DNA of 6,820 bases from Fimbriimonadales bacterium (GTDB lineage Bacteria > Armatimonadota > Fimbriimonadia > Fimbriimonadales > GBS-DC): NCBI GenBank assembly GCA_025060055.1, contig JANXCK010000101.1:1-6820 (forward strand). Reading direction: 5' to 3'. The position numbers were made by a program, and so were the translations under genes. The notes beneath the pieces are model-generated. The model saw only the letters and a program-made list of their open reading frames with translations. It had not been told where the DNA came from and did not search any database. Below, one piece after another: positions 1-4,329 of this stretch. Position 1 is the first letter of the stretch. The number at the start of each line of letters is the position of its first letter.

Positions 1-288
1 GGCGAGACACGCGTCGAAATCCCCGAAGTCGTGCGCATTCTGCACACGAACTACGAGGTGCGCTATTTGCTGGTGGAGGGCGGAGGCAGCCTGAACTTCT
101 ACTTTTTTGAGGCGGGACTGGTGGACGAGATTTTCCTCACGCTTGCACCGCGCGTCAAAGGCGGAGGACACCTGCCCACGATGGTCGACGGCGCAGGACT
201 GCCACGCGAGCAGGTGCCCTACTACGAACTGCTCTCGGTCTACCTCAACGATAGTGAGCTGTTTCTGCGCTATCGGAGACGCCGATGA
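1..288 (+). CDS. RibD C-terminal-type reductase (dihydrofolate reductase-like fold), 5'-truncated
   Basis: The reading frame is open from the first base of the window to a TGA at 286-288, so about 95 C-terminal residues are visible and the start lies outside. The segment LLVEGGGSLNFYFFEAGLVD (about 70-129), followed by DEIFLTLAP and a KGGG turn, matches the end of the RibD_C / bifunctional deaminase-reductase family: a VEGG glycine turn near the NADPH site, a conserved Asn, then L-V-D-E-I and a P..-GG motif. Family members reduce the ribosylamino-pyrimidine intermediate of riboflavin synthesis with NADPH in the cytosol. Stand-alone relatives of uncertain substrate are also common. Whether an N-terminal deaminase domain (full RibD) precedes it cannot be seen, so no symbol is given. 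The stop overlaps the next gene's ATG, which implies an operon. The family call is fairly secure; the exact substrate is not. Confidence 0.82.
   Translation, partial: GETRVEIPEVVRILHTNYEVRYLLVEGGGSLNFYFFEAGLVDEIFLTLAPRVKGGGHLPTMVDGAGLPREQVPYYELLSVYLNDSELFLRYRRRR
275..288 (+). promoter_or_regulatory. Shine-Dalgarno GGAGA and ATGA stop/start overlap
   Basis: GGAGA at 275-279 lies within the last codons of the RibD-like gene, 5 nt before the ATG at 285. The ATG shares bases with the TGA stop at 286-288. This arrangement supports the chosen start of the 139-aa gene and suggests reinitiation by ribosomes that finish the upstream gene. Confidence 0.6.
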
Positions 289-704
289 CCTTGCGTGAAT
301 TTGTGCGCGACCAGATTCGGGCGGTGTTCGACGCGCTCAAGGCGGGCAATGCGCCCCCTGTAGGCGAGTATGACCCCGCAACGCTTCGCGAGTGCCAGCG
401 CCGCGCCTCGCCCCAAGTGGGCGCTACGCGCTTCCTGCCTGACGCTGTCATACTGGAGTTCATCTTCCAAGACGCCAGCCTCGGTCCTGCGGTGTTGAGC
501 GTGCGCATTCCCGCGCCCGAACCGATTGTATATATGCCCGTGCCCGACTGGGTGATTGAGGATGTGTGGCAAGGCGATGTCACAGGGTCGTTTCGGTTCC
601 GCTCGGAGGCGGAACGGCTGCTGCAGGCGTTTTCCGAGCAGGTGTTCACCGAGCGCAATCGTGTCTTCTTCGAGAAGGCGGATTTACCGAAGCGACGGGA
701 TTAA
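285..704 (+). CDS. Small hypothetical cytosolic protein, 139 aa, coupled to the RibD-like gene
   Basis: I do not recognise this family. The ATG at 285-287 overlaps the upstream TGA as ATGA, and a GGAGA sequence at 275-279 lies 5 nt upstream, so this start is well supported and translational coupling is likely. The 139-residue product has no signal peptide or membrane segment. It looks like a compact alpha/beta protein: an N-terminal amphipathic helix (TLREFVRDQIRAVFDALKAG), a middle section with alternating hydrophobics and prolines (VLSVRIPAPEPIVYMPVPDW, about residues 70-89), and a charged C-terminal helix (RSEAERLLQAFSEQVFTERN). No catalytic motif is visible. Its position says it is co-expressed with the reductase but does not establish a riboflavin role. 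Transcription runs into the palindromic repeat block downstream. Confidence is high that it is a gene; function is unknown. Confidence 0.8.
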   Translation: MTLREFVRDQIRAVFDALKAGNAPPVGEYDPATLRECQRRASPQVGATRFLPDAVILEFIFQDASLGPAVLSVRIPAPEPIVYMPVPDWVIEDVWQGDVTGSFRFRSEAERLLQAFSEQVFTERNRVFFEKADLPKRRD

Positions 705-777
705 GTCAAGAATAACTGGCTGAAGCCGTTGTTATACCGATTGCCTTTGCAGATGTCGCCATGCCCTCACCCCCTTG

Positions 778-806
778 CCCCCTCTCCCGCCACGCGGGAG
801 AGGGGG
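778..806 (+). other. Perfect 13-bp stem-loop downstream of the plus-strand genes
   Basis: Positions 778-790 (CCCCCTCTCCCGC) pair exactly with 794-806 around the 3-nt loop CAC. It lies 73 bp after the stop of the 139-aa gene. The following bases are TTGGTGTAG, not a T run, so it is not a canonical intrinsic terminator. It could stabilise the 3' end of the plus-strand mRNA or act as a weak terminator. Confidence 0.5.
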
Positions 807-851
807 GTTGGTGTAGCCCTCACCCCTGGCCCCTCTCCCGCCACGCGGGAG

Positions 852-897
852 AGAGAAACAAAGTACCCCCACTCCCACCGTGGGGGAGGGGGGGTAC
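852..897 (-). terminator. Probable intrinsic terminator of the minus-strand propeller genes
   Basis: Read on the minus strand, GTACCCCC (897-890) pairs with GGGGGTAC (870-863). Between them is an inner imperfect stem (CTCCC...GGGAG), and directly after the stem comes TTTGTTTCTCTC (862-851). A GC-rich hairpin followed by a T-rich stretch, 35 bp past the stop of the 932-4252 gene, fits a Rho-independent terminator built from repeat unit C. The T tract is interrupted, so efficiency is uncertain. Confidence 0.5.
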
Positions 898-931
898 AGG
901 GGGTGAGGGCATCGGGAGATGAAGGTAGCCT

Positions 932-3900
932 TCACCAGCTAAACAACCCGCTCAAGTCGTATACAACGGCGTGCTTGCCGTTGGCAGTGGAAAGCAGGTT
1001 GGGGTTCTGGCGGGAGAAGCGCACCCATGTGCAGTCGCGCACATTCAGGAAGGCATTCGCAGCGCCCTCGGCGCGTCCGACTTCGGTCAGGGTCGCCACA
1101 CCACCAGGGCGGTCTAAGCGGTAGAAGCGCAGTCCATCAGGCGTCAGTACCGCTATCCGCGCTGATGAACCCACTGGTACGGCGTCGATGATATGACAAG
1201 TACGCTTGTCGAGCAAGACGATACGCCAGTTCACATCCAGTGTTTGGCGCAGCGTCCACGCGCCACCGCTGAGCTGATACACGGCGATGCGATAGCCTCC
1301 TGGAGGGGATGGATCATTGTACAACACCAACAGCACATCGTCGGCGGCGAACTTGAGCCACGGCTCCGAATTGCGCAGCGGGAACGATTGTGCGAGGTTG
1401 ATGACGCTGCTGGGCGTGGCGAAGTTCCAGCTACTGCCCACACGGTCGTAGATGCGAATCTGGGAGTTGCCGAAAGCGCACACCGCAATGCGCGTTCCGC
1501 CGGGCGAAAGCGTGGCGTGGGAAGCGATTCCCGTCGGATGTTCCCCGTCACCTGCGCCCCAAGTGGTAGCGAAACTCACGTCTACAGGCGTCTGCACGGT
1601 ATCCAGACCCGTGTGCGGCGTGATGTAGAACCGAACGCGCAGCGTGTTGCCCTGTTTGATTTCCCGAATCTGCGTTAGCACCCATGCGCCGTCCTCAGAG
1701 ACTTCTACCCGCCCCTCATAGGGGCGCAAGCCATACGACTCGTAGCCAAACGGATCTTGGCTGATGTAGCGTCGGACGCGCGTCCCGCTATAGAAGACAT
1801 CTTGGGCAAAGCCAGGTGTGAGCGCGCGAACAATCAAATCGGCAGGTGCACTGGGCACGCGTGCTGCAAAGGTAGGCAAGTCGTCCGTGCGCCAAAGCGC
1901 GAGATAAGACTCGTCATTCAAGCGGTGGCAACTTGGGAAGAGATACCCCCCACTCGTCTGGGAAGAAAAGTCCAGTGAAGGTAGCCAGCTGCTTGCCCAG
2001 CTGAATGTCGTAGGCACGCGTAGGCTCCAGCGCACGACGCGCCGATCCGCGCCCGACGTCACTAACTCGTTCGAGGTGGGGGCGATCAGAGTGTAGATGC
2101 GGTCACGATGCGGCTCGTACACATTCAGCAAAGCCCGATCGTAACTAACACGCGACATCCAGTAAGGCTGTCCACTCCCACCAACCACCTGTTGTGGCGG
2201 AATCGAGGGATCAATCAGAGTTGAATGGACGCTGACCACACCTTGATAGATGTGGGCAGTGACCAGTCCGAGGGTGGGAGACCAAAGCAGGTAGCAAGGT
2301 TGTACGAGTCCTGCATAGCGGTTGTCGCTCACAAGGGTATCACTAGAGCGTGTGCCGTCGGCATTCAGAAACCGAATCACTAAGAAATCTGGGTTCGACA
2401 GGGCGACCAGTCGGGCGACGGTTGGGTGAAATGTGGCGACGCAGGGGTATCTACGCTGTTGACCGCCTTCGGTGTACATTCCCTCAATTGGGCGCAGGTT
2501 GCTCAATCCGCTGGTGCTTAGATTCATCAGCCATGCGCTGGGGCGAGTGAAGGCGTCGCGCCATCGGGCAAAGGTGCCTGCAGCGACGAACTGGCGTCCC
2601 GCCTCCACGCTAAGGGTATGCAACGGTAGCGGTGCCTGCATTGCGCCGCCGACGCGAGTGGCGGTACTATTACTGTAGTTCCATGACCACAGCTCAACCG
2701 TGCCATCGCCGCTTGCCGTCACGAACCGCACTTCAGACGCACTAACCGAGACCAGCTCAATCTGATAGATGATACGCGGGTTGTCAGGCGCGGGCAGGAT
2801 ATTCGCTATGGGCGACGACTGCCCTTGGCGCCACGCGAACAAGTTGCCTGCTCCGTAGCTGCCGAGCAGCCAAGTGTTGCTGCCGACACTGAAGGCTCGC
2901 AGCGCAAACACAGGCTCGTTGAAGTTCTGGGTGGATGCGCCCCATTGTACAACACCATCCGCGCGCCCCTCCGCCAGCTGGTTGCCGTCGAAGGCAAGCG
3001 CGTAAACAGGCACGGCACGCAACGCAGTGCTGTAAAAACCGCCCGATTCTATGAAGAAGTCGGTGCGCGGCACCCGCTCAAGCTCATCCCAGCCCATCTT
3101 TACGAAGTAGCTACCAGTGGCGATGCTGGGCAGCACCCGAACGGGATAGAGCAGATTGGACGACAGTCCCCATAAAGCAGGGGCATGGTAGGTCTCGTTC
3201 AGATAGCGCGGCGTTTGCCACAACCCCTTGGCAGTGCCGCCCAGGTCAGCCACCTGCGTACCATTGGCGACGTTATACACGCGCACGAAGGCAGTCGCTA
3301 CCGCCAGCCGGTTGCCTGGCATTGCGCAGAGCGAGTGCATCGCCAGCGGCGCAAACGGCTCCTTGAAGGCGTAGGCGAGGCTCAGCCCAGAAGATGACCA
3401 GTCCCAAACATACACCTGCCCGTTTTCCAGCGCGACTGCCAGCCGCGAGCCGACGACCGCCAGCTCCGCAACCGGCGCAGGATGTTGCCACACCTTACGA
3501 ATTATGGACAGCCCTGTCCCTGCCCAGCGTCCAAAGGTCACGATGCCGTCGCGACCGCCTGCTGCGAAGTAGATTGTGCCGCCCGACTGCCACACGCGCA
3601 GCGCACGCACACCGTACTCGAACCGATGATAGCGCCACTCGAACGCGCCGCCCGAATCAACGCGCAGGCGCCCCACCGGGGTCAGCGTAATCTGCGTCTC
3701 CGGCGCGCTGGCGGGTGTGGCAGGCACTGTCCAATCATAGACCACCACCTCGCCCGCTGCCGTGCCCGCCGCAATCAGGTAGCGATTCGAAGCCAGCGGT
3801 TCGATCTGTACGCGCTGCACATCGGGCAAGTTGGAGATAACGCCGTAGGGCGTAATCCCAAATACACCTGAACCGTCTACCTCGGCGCGCATCAGCACGA

Positions 3901-4252
3901 TGTTGCCAGGTCGGATTACTCCTGCCAGCATCCGCTGCTGCGCGTTGGCGCCCGGCGCTTCGTCCAAGTCGTAGGTCACCCAGAATTGTGAATAGCCTGC
4001 GGGACGCAACATCCCAGCAGGTCGAATGCTGGAGGGGTCAACGGGACTGTAGCGGTAGAATGCAATCCCGTGCTTCTGTCCAAACGCGACAAAGGTCTGC
4101 GCTCCCAGCGGGAACTCGACACCACACTGTCCCTCGATGTTCATGAACTGATCTTGAATGCGTGTGCGCAGCGAGACACTTGTCTGCGCTCCTGCTGTTG
4201 CCCCAAGCAGGGCAAGCGTAACTAACCATTCAATCCGCCCAATGCTTCGCAT
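932..4252 (-). CDS. Secreted WD40-like beta-propeller protein, 1106 aa
   Basis: The frame is open upstream to another ATG at 4336, but I place the start at the ATG at 4252-4250. An AAGGAGGG Shine-Dalgarno sits 8 nt before it, and the protein then begins with a classical signal peptide (charged MRSIGR, hydrophobic core LVTLALLGA, cleavage after A-G-A at residue 22). The mature protein is almost entirely blade-like repeats. They pair a strand such as RLAVA or YLIAAG with a following G-x-V-x-V-[YW]-D/W strand. I see them near residues 158-174, 227-243, 270-285, 315-328, 425-437, 461-474, 509-524, 729-744, 921-936, 974-994, 1032-1047 and 1086-1101, enough for about two propellers. Blades are degenerate WD40/quinoprotein-type rather than strict WD40. 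There is no dockerin, membrane anchor or sorting motif at the C-terminus (ends LSGLFSW). No catalytic motif was recognised; an extracellular binding or structural role is inferred. It is probably cotranscribed with the dockerin-bearing gene upstream. Confidence 0.82.
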   Translation of the reverse strand: MRSIGRIEWLVTLALLGATAGAQTSVSLRTRIQDQFMNIEGQCGVEFPLGAQTFVAFGQKHGIAFYRYSPVDPSSIRPAGMLRPAGYSQFWVTYDLDEAPGANAQQRMLAGVIRPGNIVLMRAEVDGSGVFGITPYGVISNLPDVQRVQIEPLASNRYLIAAGTAAGEVVVYDWTVPATPASAPETQITLTPVGRLRVDSGGAFEWRYHRFEYGVRALRVWQSGGTIYFAAGGRDGIVTFGRWAGTGLSIIRKVWQHPAPVAELAVVGSRLAVALENGQVYVWDWSSSGLSLAYAFKEPFAPLAMHSLCAMPGNRLAVATAFVRVYNVANGTQVADLGGTAKGLWQTPRYLNETYHAPALWGLSSNLLYPVRVLPSIATGSYFVKMGWDELERVPRTDFFIESGGFYSTALRAVPVYALAFDGNQLAEGRADGVVQWGASTQNFNEPVFALRAFSVGSNTWLLGSYGAGNLFAWRQGQSSPIANILPAPDNPRIIYQIELVSVSASEVRFVTASGDGTVELWSWNYSNSTATRVGGAMQAPLPLHTLSVEAGRQFVAAGTFARWRDAFTRPSAWLMNLSTSGLSNLRPIEGMYTEGGQQRRYPCVATFHPTVARLVALSNPDFLVIRFLNADGTRSSDTLVSDNRYAGLVQPCYLLWSPTLGLVTAHIYQGVVSVHSTLIDPSIPPQQVVGGSGQPYWMSRVSYDRALLNVYEPHRDRIYTLIAPTSNELVTSGADRRVVRWSLRVPTTFSWASSWLPSLDFSSQTSGGYLFPSCHRLNDESYLALWRTDDLPTFAARVPSAPADLIVRALTPGFAQDVFYSGTRVRRYISQDPFGYESYGLRPYEGRVEVSEDGAWVLTQIREIKQGNTLRVRFYITPHTGLDTVQTPVDVSFATTWGAGDGEHPTGIASHATLSPGGTRIAVCAFGNSQIRIYDRVGSSWNFATPSSVINLAQSFPLRNSEPWLKFAADDVLLVLYNDPSPPGGYRIAVYQLSGGAWTLRQTLDVNWRIVLLDKRTCHIIDAVPVGSSARIAVLTPDGLRFYRLDRPGGVATLTEVGRAEGAANAFLNVRDCTWVRFSRQNPNLLSTANGKHAVVYDLSGLFSW
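4187..4252 (-). other. Signal peptide of the 1106-aa propeller protein
   Basis: Residues 1-22 have a short positive N-region (MRSIGR), a hydrophobic core (IEWLVTLALLGATA) and an A-x-A type cleavage motif (AGA before QTS). There is no lipobox cysteine, so processing by signal peptidase I and export by the Sec route are expected. This region decides the start: the longer reading frame would bury the signal behind 28 polar residues. Confidence 0.8.
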
Positions 4253-4260
4253 CTGCCATT

Positions 4261-4268
4261 CCCTCCTT
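4261..4268 (-). promoter_or_regulatory. Strong Shine-Dalgarno AAGGAGGG
   Basis: The minus strand reads AAGGAGGG here, 8 nt upstream of the ATG at 4252. It is near-perfect anti-16S complementarity at good spacing. It fixes the start of the 1106-aa gene and predicts efficient translation, independent of the upstream gene that ends at 4330. Confidence 0.85.
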
Positions 4269-4293
4269 ATTGAAAGGTTTGGTTGAGCATCAG

Positions 4294-4314
4294 GGGCAGG
4301 CAAATTGCCTGCCC
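4294..4314. repeat. 10-bp-arm palindrome in the gap between the two propeller genes
   Basis: GGGCAGGCAA (4294-4303) is followed by one base and its exact reverse complement TTGCCTGCCC (4305-4314). It lies 15 nt after the stop of the dockerin gene and 25 nt before the Shine-Dalgarno of the next gene (minus-strand order). No T run follows on either strand, so it is a poor intrinsic terminator. It may be an mRNA processing or stability hairpin, a partial terminator that tunes the downstream gene, a dispersed palindromic repeat, or an operator. Confidence 0.7.
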
Positions 4315-4329
4315 TAACTAAGTTCTGCG

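Larger units (their letters stand above)
761..912. repeat. Block of three GC-rich palindromic intergenic repeats bounded by a 15-bp inverted repeat
   Basis: Three related units lie between the convergent genes. Unit A (763-806) opens with GCCCTCACCCC and then forms a perfect 13-bp stem (778-790 with 794-806) around the loop CAC. Unit B (816-853) repeats the header and has a 9-bp version (833-841 with 845-853) with the same CAC loop. Unit C (about 863-910) is the same kind of unit in opposite orientation, with a diverged imperfect stem. Because C is inverted, the block begins with ATGCCCTCACCCCCT (761-775) and ends with its exact reverse complement (898-912). This resembles the REP-like dispersed palindromes scattered between genes in many GC-rich bacteria. 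No transposase or coding capacity is evident. Likely effects, by inference, are transcript-end folding and protection in both directions. Confidence 0.85.

Noticed and set aside
245..658. Minus-strand open frame of 137 codons across the RibD-like and 139-aa genes
   Set aside because: Ser/Arg-rich shadow of two coupled plus-strand genes. It has no domain and conflicts with a clear family match.
763..910. Possible small CRISPR array
   Set aside because: The units are self-complementary throughout, differ in length and orientation, and have no constant-length unique spacers. They are palindromic intergenic repeats.
729..1124. Open frames running through the palindromic repeats, on plus (729-1124) and minus (732-935)
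   Set aside because: Their sequences are translations of the repeat (PLAPSPATRERG-type and its reverse). They result from stop-poor repeat DNA, not from genes.
1193..1678. 161-codon plus-strand open frame inside the 1106-aa gene region
   Set aside because: Antisense to a gene with a signal peptide and repeated blades. Its composition is typical of a shadow frame.
4253..4329. Separate promoter for the downstream propeller gene
   Set aside because: A TTGCCT-like -35 falls inside the palindrome, but no acceptable -10 sits at proper spacing. The gene is more simply read from upstream.
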